A program made the position numbers and the translations under genes. From the NCBI RefSeq assembly GCF_007018905.1, contig NZ_CP041402.1:1228001-1292000 (forward strand): DNA of 64,000 nucleotides, written 5' to 3'. Origin of the DNA: Tardiphaga sp. vice304 (GTDB taxonomy: Bacteria; Pseudomonadota; Alphaproteobacteria; Rhizobiales; Xanthobacteraceae). This document shows positions 63,942-64,000 of this stretch, one piece after another. Positions within the stretch are counted from its first letter, which is position 1; every line of letters begins with the position of its first letter. The notes beneath the pieces are model-generated. The model did not search any database and was not told the origin of the DNA. It was given only the letters and a program-made list of their open reading frames with translations.

Positions 63942-64000
63942 CATTCATCAAAGCGATCTTCTATATTCTGCGCACCGGCTCCCCACGCGGTCCAGTCAGT
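63942..64000 (+). pseudogene. Possible IS5-family transposase fragment at window edge
   Basis: Reads SFIKAIFYILRTGSPRGPVS, resembling the AIFWILRTGAPWRDLP segment of IS5 transposases. Runs off the end. Confidence 0.35.

Overview
The window is about 63-65% GC and looks like the accessory part of a Bradyrhizobiaceae-type alphaproteobacterial genome (Bradyrhizobium, Afipia, Nitrobacter or Rhodopseudomonas relatives). The clues are the Omp31-like porin near the right end, the small DUF3606-type proteins, FNR/FixK-like TTGA-N6-TCAA boxes and the IS types present. The genus is an inference. There are no rRNA, tRNA or CRISPR features. Coding density is high, and many long antisense ORFs are GC-driven shadows.

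Layout. 1-0.8 kb: IS3-family element running off the left edge. 1.3-6.9 kb (minus strand): divalent-metal export operon with a CsoR/RcnR-type repressor, an RND adaptor, an HME-RND pump and a truncated MFS gene. 6.9-15.2 kb: stress region with a P-type ATPase remnant, a methyltransferase-family gene split by an IS5 element, a Spy/CpxP-like Met-rich protein, PPK2, a Bax-inhibitor-1 protein and a decayed CHAD gene. Three FNR/FixK-like boxes lie at promoter positions here. 15.3-24.4 kb: two P1B ATPases. One has a CPD membrane motif. The other is a canonical CPC type with two YHS domains, sharing a CsoR operator with a divergent csoR gene and followed by a YeeE/YedE pair.

24.4-40.4 kb: a long plus-strand copper-handling island. 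It encodes a TolC-like lipoprotein, a Tat-exported multicopper oxidase, a cupredoxin, a CusF-like protein, an FkbM methyltransferase, DUF305 proteins, a DUF4396-multicopper oxidase fusion, CopC, CopD, a Csp-like Cys-rich protein, OpgC, cytochrome c, a nuclease-like protein, a repeat membrane protein and small His/Met/Cys-rich secreted proteins. The products suggest periplasmic Cu(I) oxidation, buffering and sequestration, with ATP-driven export from the cytosol by the neighbouring ATPases.

40.5-48.6 kb: a three-level nest of mobile elements, with target duplications readable at each level. An IS21 element sits 3 bp upstream of tnpA of an IS66-ended transposon that carries an MFS gene. That transposon sits inside orfB of an IS3 element. 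48.6-60 kb: poorly characterised genes cut up by a second IS21 (which splits a J-domain gene), an IS5, an IS3 and an IS30 element. 60-63.1 kb: small DNA-binding-type proteins and the porin. 63.3-64 kb: transposase fragments.
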